A stretch of 64,000 nucleotides of DNA, taken from Nocardioides albertanoniae (GTDB lineage Bacteria; Actinomycetota; Actinomycetes; Propionibacteriales; Nocardioidaceae). Below, piece after piece: positions 33,350-42,270 of the stretch; positions within the stretch are counted from its first letter, which is position 1; each line of letters begins with the position of its first letter. The stretch covers positions 186,001-250,000 of the forward strand of contig NZ_VFOV01000001.1 of the NCBI RefSeq assembly GCF_006716315.1. Direction: 5' to 3'. Both the position numbers and the translations under genes were made by a program. The notes beneath the pieces were generated by a model that was given only the letters and a program-made list of their open reading frames with translations, did not search any database and was not told the origin of the DNA.

Positions 33350-34900
33350 ATGGTTCATCGCCCCACCAGAAAAGAGCGCGAGCCGCTGCTGTCGGTCGCG
33401 CACGGCTCCACCGCCTCGCGCATTCTCGACCCGACCAACGCCGTCGCCGTCGACGGCGTCTCGGCCCGCTCGACGATCTACTCGTCCGCCGTTCTGCTGA
33501 TCTCCAAGTCGGTCGACTTCGACGACACCTTCAAGCGCATCGAGAAGGCCGCCAAGGGTCTTGGGTGGCGCGCCATCGCCGAAGACGAGCCGGAGTGCGC
33601 CGTCGGGTTGCGGTTCGGCGTACGTCGCGTGCGGCTCGGGGTTCGGCCGGGCAAGGCGGCTCAGGCCCCTGACGCGTGGACGGTGCTGCAATATCTGCGC
33701 GCTGAGGGCCGTGGCAATGCGCGGGGGGTGAGTTTGGAGCACGTGCTCGTTCCTGATCCGCATAACGAGCCGAACCCGCATAACGAGCCGAACCCGCACA
33801 ACGAGCCGAACCCGCACAACGAACCCAACCCGCACAACGAACCCAACCCGAGTTATGGGTACGACCCCCTCGGCACGGGCGGCCGGCGGCCTGTGGCCTT
33901 TGTCGGCGCCGCGCCGCGACGTCTGGTTGACGAAGAGCTGAACGGTCGAGATCGCCCGGTCGTTGCCGTTCTCGATACCGGCTGTGGCCCGCATCCCTGG
34001 CTGGACTTCGTTCAACGTGATGTACGCCTTGGCGACCACCCCATCGGGTGGCCGGCAGGCGTGCCCAGCTCGGAGATCGATGGTGACCAGGTTGGTCCTC
34101 TGGACGGGCTGATCGACCCAGTTGCCGGACATGGCACATTCATTGCGGGCCTGATTCATCAGGCATGTCCTGACGCCGAGATCCTTTCATGGCGAATCGT
34201 GCCGCCTGACGGCCCGATCGCTGAGACCGATTGGGTCACCGCATTGGCGCAGGTCGCTGAGCTGATGCACTTGTATCGCGCGGGCGATCCTCGCGGTCGG
34301 CGGATCGACGTCCTGAGCCTCTCCATGGGCTATTACCACGAGACGCCGGAAGACCAGATGTTCGACGGCACGCTTTACCCGATCTTGGCGGACCTGTCTG
34401 CGAACGGCACGCTCGTCGTCTGTTCGGCGGGTAACGATGCGACGTCACGTCCCATGTTCCCGGCCGCTTTCGCGCCATGGAGTGACGGGAACGGCCCGGT
34501 CTCGCTAACCGCCGACACTCTTCCAATCGTCTCTGTGGGTGCACTCAATCCGAATGGTGAAACCGACGCTCTCTTCAGTAACTCCGGCCCATGGGTTAGA
34601 GCGTACGAACGCGGCGCCGGCGTCGTCAGCACCTTTCCACTCACGTTTCAAGGTGGGTATCAAGCATCCATCGCGACCGAGTTCAACGGCAGGTCTCGTT
34701 CGTCGATAGACCCTGATGATTTCACCGGTGGGTTCGGCACATGGAACGGGACCTCATTTGCCGCCCCGCTGCTTGCGGGACGTATTGCGCAACTCCTCTT
34801 CGAAGGTGGTCGTCCGAGCGACGTGCGGCAGGACTTCAAGAGGATGTGGACGGCTCTCGAGGAGTTGACCTCCTTCAGGCAAGGCGCCGAAGCTCACTGA
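33350..34900 (+). CDS. S8 (subtilisin-like) serine protease without visible export signal
   Basis: 516 residues. The catalytic triad is visible: Asp209 in VAVLDTGCG, His261 in AGHGTFIAG, Ser469 in NGTSFAAP, with the oxyanion Asn in CSAGND. No signal peptide or membrane anchor is present, unlike secreted subtilases. The N-terminal ~136 residues form a cassette-specific domain, joined to the protease by five tandem PHNEPN repeats (residues 137-166). Base composition drops to about 60-65 percent GC from the repeats onward. It starts 13 bases after the small protein and is one base from the CHAT gene, so the four genes form one operon. Confidence 0.9.
   Translation: MVHRPTRKEREPLLSVAHGSTASRILDPTNAVAVDGVSARSTIYSSAVLLISKSVDFDDTFKRIEKAAKGLGWRAIAEDEPECAVGLRFGVRRVRLGVRPGKAAQAPDAWTVLQYLRAEGRGNARGVSLEHVLVPDPHNEPNPHNEPNPHNEPNPHNEPNPHNEPNPSYGYDPLGTGGRRPVAFVGAAPRRLVDEELNGRDRPVVAVLDTGCGPHPWLDFVQRDVRLGDHPIGWPAGVPSSEIDGDQVGPLDGLIDPVAGHGTFIAGLIHQACPDAEILSWRIVPPDGPIAETDWVTALAQVAELMHLYRAGDPRGRRIDVLSLSMGYYHETPEDQMFDGTLYPILADLSANGTLVVCSAGNDATSRPMFPAAFAPWSDGNGPVSLTADTLPIVSVGALNPNGETDALFSNSGPWVRAYERGAGVVSTFPLTFQGGYQASIATEFNGRSRSSIDPDDFTGGFGTWNGTSFAAPLLAGRIAQLLFEGGRPSDVRQDFKRMWTALEELTSFRQGAEAH
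33758..33847 (+). repeat. Five 18-bp tandem repeats encoding PHNEPN
   Basis: Five exact protein repeats of PHNEPN, with the DNA units differing only at third positions (CAT/CAC, GAG/GAA, CCG/CCC). They form the linker between the N-terminal domain and the subtilisin domain. The silent differences increase along the array, so it is not a very recent slippage product. Confidence 0.9.
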
Positions 34901-34901
34901 C

Positions 34902-37334
34902 ATGGAGACCGACGACCCGGCAGAGCTCCACCGTCTTGGTGTGGCGGTGCTCAGTTCGGGAAGAGTCGACGATGCGAAGAGCATTCTCGAACGTGCGCTG
35001 ACGTCAGCTACGGACCCCGCGTTGCTGGCTCGTATCGAGTCGACACTGGCGTATATAGCGGCTGATGAAACTGACCTCGATCGTGCGCTCGCGCTATGTG
35101 ATCGGGCCCTTCGGTTTGACGGTCTTGCCAGTGAGACGCGGGGAGCTTTGCTTCAACAGCGGGCAACATTGTTGCGTCGCGCAGGGCGTGCCAACGCTGC
35201 GCTAGCGGCCTTTGACGAGTCGATTGACGCTCTGGAGAACAGCTCTGACCTGGCAAAAGCCCACCTGAATAGGGGGACCGTTCACCTGGACCGACACGAC
35301 ATTGCACTTGCCGCAGCAGACTTCGAGGCTGCAGCCGTTAACTTTCGTGCGGCTGGGGAAGAGGTCTCTGCTGCGAAAGCCGAACACAATCGTGCCTACG
35401 CGCTCTTCCTCTCCGGCGATCTTGTCGGCGCACTGGCGTTGATGGAGTCGTCGTACGAACTTCAGGCCGCCGCAGGGCCACTCGTGAGGGCGGTCTGTGA
35501 CGCCGACAGGGCCGAGGTGCTGATGGCGGCGGGTTTGACGCGGCAGGGCGGCGAGATGCTGCGGCAGGCGGCTGAGGCGTACGGATCGAAGGGGCAGCGG
35601 CAGCGGCAGGGGGAGGCCGAGCTGGTGCTGGCCTCACACCTGGTCGCGACGGACCCGGCGGAGGCGGAGCGGGTGGCGCGGTCGGCGCTGGGCTGGTTCG
35701 AGGAGGCGCGGGCGCCGGGGCTGGCGCTGCGGGCGCGGGCGGTGGCGTTCGAGGCGGCGGTGATCGCGGGTGCCGATCCGAGCGAGGACGGCGAGGCGCT
35801 GGCGGGGCCGCTCGAGGAGCAGGGTCTGAGCTGGCCGGCCGTGCGGGTGCGCATCCAGGCCAGGCTCGCGCGCATCCGCTCGGCGGGCAACGCCGGCCTG
35901 CCGACGAGGCGGGCGAGCGGCAGGGTCATCGGTCCGGTGCCACCCGATGCGCCCATCGATGTTCGCCTGCTGGAGCGGGAGCACCGGGCCGAGCTCGCGG
36001 TCGTCGCGGGCCGTCCGGTGGCGGGGCTCCGTGAGCTCAGAGCCGGTCTCGACGACTTCCATCTGTGGCAGAGCTCGTTCGGCAGTCTCGACCTGCAGAC
36101 GAATGTGACCGGTCACGGCCGCACGCTGGCGAAGCGTGGCCTGGAGCTTGCCGTCGAGTCCGGCGAGACCGAGGTGCTCTTCGAGTGGTCCGAACGGGCC
36201 CGGATGCTGGCCTCGCGGGTGCAGCCGGTGCGGCCCCCGTCCGATCCGCAGCTCGTTGCCGACCTGGCCGAGCTCCGCAGCGAGGTCACTCCCGAGCGGG
36301 AGACCGAGCTGCGCGAGCAGATCCGGCAGCGCGCCTGGCGGGTCAAGGGATCTGGCCAGGTGTCTGAGCCGATCTCCCTGGCTGACCTGCGCGAACGCAT
36401 CGGTGAGCATGCCCTCGTCGCCTACGTCATGGCCGCCGGACGCCTGGTCGCGATCGTGGTGACCGCGGACGGCGCCACCCGGATCGACCTCGGCGACCAG
36501 GCCGCGCTGAGGTCTCTCCTGGGTGGTCTGCTGCCGGATCTCGACGTCGCCGCGAGCGATCTTCCGGGCGCGCTCGGAGCCGCCGTACGGGGCGACCTGG
36601 CCGCCCGGCTCCAGCGGCTCGCGGAGCTGCTCGTCGCGCCGATCCTCGAGCAGGTCGGTGACCGCGCGGTCGTGCTCACTCCCTCCGCCGTGCTGGCCGC
36701 GGTGCCGTGGACGTTGCTGCCCGGCTTCACCGGTCGCCCGGTCACCGTCGCCCAGAGCGCCACGGCCTGGCTGGCCCGCGCCGACACCCCGCTACGCACC
36801 GCGTCGGCCGGGTTCGTCGCCGGCCCACGAGTCATGCGGGCCGCCGACGAGGTCGCCCAGAGCGCCACCGCGTGGTCCGACGCGCACACCCTCACGGGCG
36901 CGGACGCCACCGCGACCGCCGTCTCCACGCTGGCGGCCGAGGTCGACGTGCTCCACCTCGCCGCCCACGGCCACCACTCCGCCGACAACCCGCTCTTCTC
37001 CGGCCTCGAGCTCGCCGACGGCACCTGGTTCGGCTACGACATCGATGGCCTCGCCGCCGTCCCCGACGTCGTGCTCCTCTCCGCCTGCGAGGTCGGCCGG
37101 TCGAACGTACGCTGGGGCGAGGAGCTGATCGGCCTCGTCAGCGCCTGGCTCCATGCCGGCGCCCGCGCCGTGATCGCCTCGCCCGCAGTGGTTGCCGACG
37201 AGGCAGCGTACGACGTCTTCAGCCGTCTCCACGGCGCCCTCGCGAAGGGGCTCGCCCCCGCCGAGGCCCTCGCCGAGTCTCTCCCCGCTGCCACCGCCGA
37301 CGCACCTCCGGCCCCGTTCGTCTGCTTCTCGTAA
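34902..37334 (+). CDS. TPR-CHAT caspase-like protease
   Basis: 810 residues. The N-terminal ~330 residues are TPR-like helical repeats (for example DRALALCDRALRFDGLASET and AKAHLNRGTVHLDRHDIALA). The C-terminal CHAT domain (about 480-810) has the caspase-type dyad: His689 in HLAAHGHH and Cys729 in LLSACEVG, 40 residues apart. CHAT proteases of type III-E CRISPR systems and of gasdermin loci are switched on by a sensor and cut a partner protein; the trigger here is unknown. The 5' third is about 55-60 percent GC, while the rest jumps to 70-80 percent from about 35,520, a sign of recombination inside the gene. It follows the S8 gene after one base. Confidence 0.88.
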   Translation: METDDPAELHRLGVAVLSSGRVDDAKSILERALTSATDPALLARIESTLAYIAADETDLDRALALCDRALRFDGLASETRGALLQQRATLLRRAGRANAALAAFDESIDALENSSDLAKAHLNRGTVHLDRHDIALAAADFEAAAVNFRAAGEEVSAAKAEHNRAYALFLSGDLVGALALMESSYELQAAAGPLVRAVCDADRAEVLMAAGLTRQGGEMLRQAAEAYGSKGQRQRQGEAELVLASHLVATDPAEAERVARSALGWFEEARAPGLALRARAVAFEAAVIAGADPSEDGEALAGPLEEQGLSWPAVRVRIQARLARIRSAGNAGLPTRRASGRVIGPVPPDAPIDVRLLEREHRAELAVVAGRPVAGLRELRAGLDDFHLWQSSFGSLDLQTNVTGHGRTLAKRGLELAVESGETEVLFEWSERARMLASRVQPVRPPSDPQLVADLAELRSEVTPERETELREQIRQRAWRVKGSGQVSEPISLADLRERIGEHALVAYVMAAGRLVAIVVTADGATRIDLGDQAALRSLLGGLLPDLDVAASDLPGALGAAVRGDLAARLQRLAELLVAPILEQVGDRAVVLTPSAVLAAVPWTLLPGFTGRPVTVAQSATAWLARADTPLRTASAGFVAGPRVMRAADEVAQSATAWSDAHTLTGADATATAVSTLAAEVDVLHLAAHGHHSADNPLFSGLELADGTWFGYDIDGLAAVPDVVLLSACEVGRSNVRWGEELIGLVSAWLHAGARAVIASPAVVADEAAYDVFSRLHGALAKGLAPAEALAESLPAATADAPPAPFVCFS

Positions 37335-37528
37335 AGAACCCGAGATCTCGTAGAGGAGTGAGGATCCAACAGGTCCTCCCATCCGCGTGGGCTCAGGTGA
37401 CCGAGGTGGCCGCTGCGAGGAACGCGCGTGCCTTCAGTGCGGGCACCCCCCGTGCGGTCGTGGAATCTGAGCGTGGGGAAGGGGTTCGGGCGGGAAGTGT
37501 TCTCGCCTTTTCGCTCGACCCGTCATGC

Positions 37529-37610
37529 GGCTAGATGCGGGCGCGATGAGCGGCTATATGCGGGCAATATCATCGGCTAGATGCGGGTGAGTCACCTGGC
37601 TAAATGCTGG
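37529..37610. repeat. Four 13-bp iterons at exact 23-bp period
   Basis: GGCTAGATGCGGG (37529), GGCTATATGCGGG (37552), GGCTAGATGCGGG (37575) and GGCTAAATGCTGG (37598). Starts are exactly 23 bp apart and the 10-bp segments between them are not conserved. The last copy ends 21 bases before the ATPase start and could include a -10 (TAAATG). The array looks like a cooperative operator. The 297-bp gap 37335-37631 holds nothing else I can support. Confidence 0.8.
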
Positions 37611-37631
37611 ACGCCGGGTCATGATGGGGGC

Positions 37632-38906
37632 ATGGTGAAGGTAAATCAGTCTCCGATCGGACGCATCGTCCCGCGTCATGCGGAGAGCAGGCTGGTCGAG
37701 GCTCTTTCCGACACCAGGGTGGTACTCGTCAACGGCGCCCGCCAAGCAGGCAAGAGCACGCTCGTTGCCCAGGTCGCGAGGGACCGCGACATGGCGTGGT
37801 ACTCCTTCGACAGCCCGGACACCCTCAACGGCGCCCGCCGCGACCCGGTCGAGTTCGTCAATCTGGCGCCGAGGATGGTGATCGACGAGGTCCAGCGCAA
37901 TCCGGAGGTGCTGCTGCCGATCAAGGAGCTGGTCGACCGTGAGTTCGTACCCGGACGGTTCCTGCTCACGGGCTCCGCCCGCGTGCTCGGCCTCCAGAAC
38001 CTCCCCGACACGCTGGTCGGTCGGATGGAGACGATCACGCTGTGGCCGTTGTCCCAGGGCGAGATCGACGACGCCCCGGACGGCTTCGTCGACGCCATCC
38101 TCGACCCTGACACCGAGATCCGCCACGACTCCGACCTGGCCCGTCGCGACTACGTCGAGCGCGTCGTACGCGGTGGTTTCCCTGAAGCCGTCGCGCGGGA
38201 GGGGCGCCGTAGGCGCAGCTTCCACGATGCGTACGTCGCCGACCTGATCAACCGCGATGTGGTCCAGCTTTCGGAGATCCAGCATGGCCGGGAGATGCGC
38301 CGACTCCTCAACCTCGTCGCAGCGCGTTCCGGGCAGCTCCTCCAGCCTGCCAAGCTTGCTGCTCTGCTCCAGATCTCGCGGTCGACGGTGGAGCACTATC
38401 TCGCGCTGATGGAGGAGGTCTTCCTCATCCGCCAGATCCCTGCGTGGGCACGCAACACCACCACTCGGACCGTACGAACCCCGAAGGTCGCCTTGGTCGA
38501 CTCCGGCGTCGCCGCCGCGGTCCTACGCCAGAACCCTGATGCGCTCGCCCGCCAGGACGGTGAGCTCGGCGGACTCCTGGAAGGATTCGTGGCCATGGAG
38601 CTCGCCCGCCAGTTGACCTGGTCCGAGTCTGGCGCGGAGATGTACCACTACCGCACCAAGGACAACGTCGAGGTCGACATCGTCCTGGAGACTCCGGCTT
38701 TCGAGATCGTCGGCATCGAGATCAAGGCCACCTCCACGCCACGCGCAGAAGACTTCCGCGGCCTCCGACACCTCCAGGAACGCACCGGCGACGACTTCCT
38801 CGGCGGCTACCTCTTGCACACCGGACCTCGCACGATCTCGTTCGGGCCCAAGCTTCGGGCCGTGCCCATCAGCGCACTCTGGGAGACAGCTGCACCCGGC
38901 GCCTGA
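37632..38906 (+). CDS. AAA ATPase with DUF4143 domain
   Basis: 424 residues. Walker A GARQAGKST at residues 35-43, Walker B-like PRMVIDEVQRN, and LLTGSARVLGL. After the ATPase comes a winged-helix-like stretch (LAALLQISRSTVEHYLALME), then the DUF4143 nuclease-like fold (ELARQLTW, NVEVDIVLE, VGIEIKAT, with the D/E-x-K pattern of PD-(D/E)XK enzymes). Such proteins are common in variable regions of bacterial genomes; their function is unsettled. ATG 37632 follows a G-rich stretch. The iterons directly upstream and the wHTH suggest self-regulation (inference). Confidence 0.85.
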   Translation: MVKVNQSPIGRIVPRHAESRLVEALSDTRVVLVNGARQAGKSTLVAQVARDRDMAWYSFDSPDTLNGARRDPVEFVNLAPRMVIDEVQRNPEVLLPIKELVDREFVPGRFLLTGSARVLGLQNLPDTLVGRMETITLWPLSQGEIDDAPDGFVDAILDPDTEIRHDSDLARRDYVERVVRGGFPEAVAREGRRRRSFHDAYVADLINRDVVQLSEIQHGREMRRLLNLVAARSGQLLQPAKLAALLQISRSTVEHYLALMEEVFLIRQIPAWARNTTTRTVRTPKVALVDSGVAAAVLRQNPDALARQDGELGGLLEGFVAMELARQLTWSESGAEMYHYRTKDNVEVDIVLETPAFEIVGIEIKATSTPRAEDFRGLRHLQERTGDDFLGGYLLHTGPRTISFGPKLRAVPISALWETAAPGA

Positions 38907-39213
38907 GATCCTTGAACATTTTCTAGATCGACACGTATCAAGGCGAACGGAGAGTTCTCCTAGAGGCTGTCCGGGGCGATATTCGGGGGAAATCGGCTCG
39001 GGCGTTGACGCCGCAGGTCTTCGGGGGAGGGCTCGCGGTTCCGGGCCGCGGTGCGGGACGGGCGCTAGGGGGATGCCCGACCTGCGCCGCGCGGCCTGTG
39101 ACGGTGGGACCGGGTGGGGTGGTGGGGGGACGCCGCCCCACCCGGCAACTTTCAATTCTTCCGTGCCGTCACCGCATGGGCAATGGGCCGCGTGCGCAGA
39201 ACTGATATGTGTT
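38907..39213. other. Intergenic region between ATPase and acyltransferase
   Basis: 307 bp between convergent genes. An A/T-rich start with inverted repeat CCTTGA / TCAAGG, then a GC-rich part with a strong hairpin at 39110-39145. No gene supported. Confidence 0.6.
39110..39145. terminator. Stem-loop between convergent genes
   Basis: CCGGGTGGGG (39110-39119) pairs perfectly with CCCCACCCGG (39136-39145). Likely terminator for the ATPase or acyltransferase transcript; no clear T-run. Confidence 0.6.
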
Positions 39214-41271
39214 CTACGCGGAACGGTCCAGGCGGCCGAGGCGCTTGCCGAGCGCGGGGGTGACCCGGTCGACCCAGGTCGCGGTGATGTGGGAGTCGTC
39301 GTAGTAGGTGACCACGTCGCCGACCACGAGCGGGCAGCGCTCGGTGCAGACCAGGTCGACGATGTCGACGTAGTCGGCCGGGGTGTCCTTGATCGCCTCG
39401 CGGGTCACGTCGTTGGAGTCGACCTCGGTGCCGTTGGCCTTCACGACACAGTCCTCGAGGAGGTTGCGGGCGTCGGAGAGGCACTCGCCGGGGTCGTTGT
39501 CGACGGCGGGGACGTCGGCGAAGACGCGTACGTCGCGGGTGATCGTCTCGAAGGAGCCGACCACGTCGCGCACGCCCTCGCGCCACTGCTCCTCGGTGGA
39601 GACGCCGTCACGCTTCTTCATGTCGAGCATGCCGCGGGAGCCGACGACGATCGTGTCGGGGTCGAGCTCGGCGATCTTCTTGTCGGTCCACGTGCGGAAG
39701 TCCTCACACTCCTCGACCGACATCTTCGACGACTTCTGCTTCACGCCGTAGGCAGCGCAGCCGAGCTTCACGAACGGGACGAGCTTCACGTGCTGCTGCT
39801 CGGCGAGGGTGTCGAGCGCCGGCATCCACATGCCGATGTGGGAGTCGCCGACGACGGCCACGGTGCGCTTGGCCTTGGTGTCGCCGTAGGCGCACTTGTC
39901 TTCGAGCTGGGTCTCGCCGTAGCCGACGTAGCAGTAGCCGTCGCGCTCGGCCCAGGAGTCCTTGGCGTCGAACTCGACCTTCGGAGGCAGCGGCGCGCCC
40001 TCCTCGGCAGCCTTGACCGTCGTCTTCAGCACGCCGGGCACAGGCTTGTCGTCGGTCTCGAGCACGTCGGGGTTGTCGGCGAACCACTCCTTCGCGCTCG
40101 CCTTGGCGACGTCGACCTGATAGCCGGCGTACGCCTGCGAGCTCGTGCCCGCGACCAGGGCGAGCGCAGCGGCGGCCGGCCAGAGCGCGAGGGCGCGGCG
40201 GCCCTTGGTGAGATGCGGGATCTTGTGACGCTGGAACGGCATCTCGATGAAGTGGTAGCTCGCCGCGGAGGCCGCCAGGGTGAGCGCCAGCATGATCAGC
40301 AGCTGGCGGGTGCCGCCGCCGGGGATCGCGTCGGGGCCGAGGATCAGGATCGGCCAGTGCCACAGGTAGAGGCTGAACGAGATGTCACCCAGGTAGCGGA
40401 AGGGCTGCTTGGAGAGCAGCCAGCCGGTCGGGGTGTCGGGGCCGGCGATCAGCAGGGCGACGGTGGCGCCGACCGGCACCAGCGCGTGCCAGCCGGGGAA
40501 CGGGGTCGCGTCGCTGAAGCTCACGGTGGCGTAGACCAGGGTGCCGATGCCCGCGAAGCCGAGGCCGGCCGCGACGAGGCGTCCGCGCCTGGGTGAGCTC
40601 GTCGTGATCTGCAGGCGACCGATGACGCAGGCGAGCAGGGCGCCGGCGGCGAGCTCGAAGGCGCGGGCCGGGGTCGAGAAGTAGGCCGTCGCCGGCTCGG
40701 TGGCGGTGAGGTGGATCGACCAGGCGAGGCTGACCGCCGCCACCAGTCCGGCGAGCGCGGTGATCGCCCGACGGCGCAGCTTCTTCGGGATCCACAGCGC
40801 GACAGCCAGGATCAGCAGCGGCCAGACGACGTAGAACTGCTCCTCGACCGAGAGCGACCAGTAGTGCTGGAACGGCGACGGTGCGGAGCTGGAGAAGTAG
40901 TCGACCGCTTCCTTGGCGAAGTGGACGTTGGCCAGGAAGACCGCCGCCCAGCCCGCATCACCGGCGATCTCGTCGGTGAGCGTCTGGGGAAGCACGATCG
41001 CGCTGTAGGCGAGCACGACCAGCATGGTCGCGGTCGCCGCCGGCAGGATGCGGCGGGCGCGTCGCGCGTAGAACTGGCTGATGCTGACTCGACCGCTGCG
41101 GTCTGTCTCCCGCAGCAGCAGCGTGGTGATCAGGAACCCGGAAAGGACGAAGAAGACGTCCACTCCGATGAAACCGCCCTCGAACCCTGAGAGCCCCGCG
41201 TGCCCTGCGATCACCAGACCGACAGCGACGGCACGGAGACCCTGAACATCGGCGCGCCAGTTCGAACTCAT
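39214..41271 (-). CDS. OafA/YrhL-type acyltransferase with C-terminal SGNH domain
   Basis: 685 residues. The N-terminal acyltransferase-3 domain (MSSNWRADVQGLRAVAVGLV, then FFVLSGFLITTLLL and HYWSLSVEEQFYVVWPLL) has about 10 membrane helices. An SGNH-hydrolase-like domain follows outside the membrane (VAVVGDSHIGMWMPAL with the catalytic Ser; DDSHITATWVDRV with Asp and His). Such proteins O-acetylate or O-acylate surface polysaccharides, peptidoglycan or glycolipids. ATG 41271 is chosen as the start of the conserved region; ATG 41307 is upstream in frame. Confidence 0.9.
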   Translation of the reverse strand: MSSNWRADVQGLRAVAVGLVIAGHAGLSGFEGGFIGVDVFFVLSGFLITTLLLRETDRSGRVSISQFYARRARRILPAATATMLVVLAYSAIVLPQTLTDEIAGDAGWAAVFLANVHFAKEAVDYFSSSAPSPFQHYWSLSVEEQFYVVWPLLILAVALWIPKKLRRRAITALAGLVAAVSLAWSIHLTATEPATAYFSTPARAFELAAGALLACVIGRLQITTSSPRRGRLVAAGLGFAGIGTLVYATVSFSDATPFPGWHALVPVGATVALLIAGPDTPTGWLLSKQPFRYLGDISFSLYLWHWPILILGPDAIPGGGTRQLLIMLALTLAASAASYHFIEMPFQRHKIPHLTKGRRALALWPAAAALALVAGTSSQAYAGYQVDVAKASAKEWFADNPDVLETDDKPVPGVLKTTVKAAEEGAPLPPKVEFDAKDSWAERDGYCYVGYGETQLEDKCAYGDTKAKRTVAVVGDSHIGMWMPALDTLAEQQHVKLVPFVKLGCAAYGVKQKSSKMSVEECEDFRTWTDKKIAELDPDTIVVGSRGMLDMKKRDGVSTEEQWREGVRDVVGSFETITRDVRVFADVPAVDNDPGECLSDARNLLEDCVVKANGTEVDSNDVTREAIKDTPADYVDIVDLVCTERCPLVVGDVVTYYDDSHITATWVDRVTPALGKRLGRLDRSA

Positions 41272-41404
41272 TCGGATAACGATATGACAATCGCGCCCCG
41301 GGGTCATAGTCGGCAGTCCCGGTCAACGGGCCTTCACGCCGATTCTTCAGCGGCCTCTCAGGCCCGGCACAGGGCCTTCTCCGGCGTCTTCTTCGGCCCC
41401 CTGC

Positions 41405-42199
41405 TCAGAGGCGTTCGCGGAGCCAGGCGAAGTCGCTGATGTGCTCCTCGGCGCCGCCCGGGGTCTCGCAGATGACCGGGGCGTCGGCGTCGCGGACGAC
41501 ACCCGCCAGCAGGTCGGGGTCGATGCGGCCGGAGCCGAAGTTGGTGTGGCGGTCGGCACCGGAGTCGAACTCGTCGCGGGAGTCGTTGCAGTGGACCAGG
41601 TCGATGCGTCCGGTGATCTTGCGGACGTCGTCGACGACCGTCTCGAGCGGGTTGCCGCCGGCGTGGGCGTGGCAGGTGTCGAGGCAGAAGCCGACCTCCT
41701 CGAAACCGGAGGCGGTCGAGATGGCCTCCCAGACACCGGCGATGCGGTCGAGGTAGCGCGCCATCGCGTTGTCGCCGCCGGCGGTGTTCTCGATCAGCAG
41801 CGGGATCTTGATGTCGGTCGCCTCGATCGCCTTGCGCCAGTTGTCGAAGCCCTTCGCGGGGTCGTCGTCCTTGCTCACGTGGCCGCCGTGGACGATCAGG
41901 CCCTTGGCGCCGACCTCGGCGGCGACGTCCATGTGCTGCTGGAGGAGCTTGCGGCTCGGGATCCTGATCCGGTTGTTCGTCGTCGCGACGTTGATGATGT
42001 AGGGCGCGTGGACGTAGAGGTCGACCCCGGCCTCCTCGGCGCGGGCCTTGAGCGCTGCCGCGCCCTCTGCGTACGTCACCACCGGGCCCTTGTAGGACTG
42101 CGGGTCGCCGAGGAAGAACTGCACCAGGCCTGCACCGCGGGCGGTCGCCTCGGCGACGGGGTCGGTCTGGTCTACGTGGGCACCGATCGCAACAGCCAT
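41405..42199 (-). CDS. nfo: Endonuclease IV (deoxyribonuclease IV, AP endonuclease)
   Basis: 264 residues. TIM barrel with three metal sites. Metal ligands are seen in LYVHAPYIIN, LIVHGGH, LLIENTAGG, FCLDTCHAHAGG, LVHCNDSRDEFDSGADRH and VICETPG. It cuts DNA 5' of abasic sites in base-excision repair. It lies 71 bases from csoR and is divergent from it, and is upstream of the acyltransferase on the same strand. Its promoter must lie in the csoR intergenic region, so copper control is possible but not shown. Confidence 0.9.
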   Translation of the reverse strand: MAVAIGAHVDQTDPVAEATARGAGLVQFFLGDPQSYKGPVVTYAEGAAALKARAEEAGVDLYVHAPYIINVATTNNRIRIPSRKLLQQHMDVAAEVGAKGLIVHGGHVSKDDDPAKGFDNWRKAIEATDIKIPLLIENTAGGDNAMARYLDRIAGVWEAISTASGFEEVGFCLDTCHAHAGGNPLETVVDDVRKITGRIDLVHCNDSRDEFDSGADRHTNFGSGRIDPDLLAGVVRDADAPVICETPGGAEEHISDFAWLRERL

Positions 42200-42235
42200 G
42201 GGATCAGTCTAGGGCTCGCTACCGACACTCTCCTC

Positions 42236-42263
42236 TTGACTTCATACCTTACGGGGGTATGGT
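42236..42263 (+). promoter_or_regulatory. csoR promoter with overlapping CsoR-type operator
   Basis: TTGACT (42236-42241) and TATGGT (42258-42263) are 16 bp apart. The inverted repeat CATACC / GGTATG (42243-42248, 42256-42261) with a G-rich centre fills the spacer and touches the -10, as expected for a CsoR operator. The -10 ends seven bases before the ATG at 42271, implying a leaderless mRNA. Confidence 0.75.
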
Positions 42264-42270
42264 AGATCGC

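Noticed and set aside
36086..36118. TCGACCTGCAG...GTGACC stretch resembling the palindromic repeat
   Set aside because: It encodes the expected CHAT-protein stretch SLDLQTNVTGHG and lacks the inverted structure; chance similarity.
32225..37334. The CHAT cassette as a type III-E CRISPR system
   Set aside because: No gRAMP/Cas7-11, no cas1/cas2 and no array in the window; only the TPR-CHAT plus sigma logic is shared.
37529..37610. The 23-bp periodic repeats as a CRISPR array
   Set aside because: Repeats are only 13 bp, gaps only 10 bp, four copies, and there are no cas genes.
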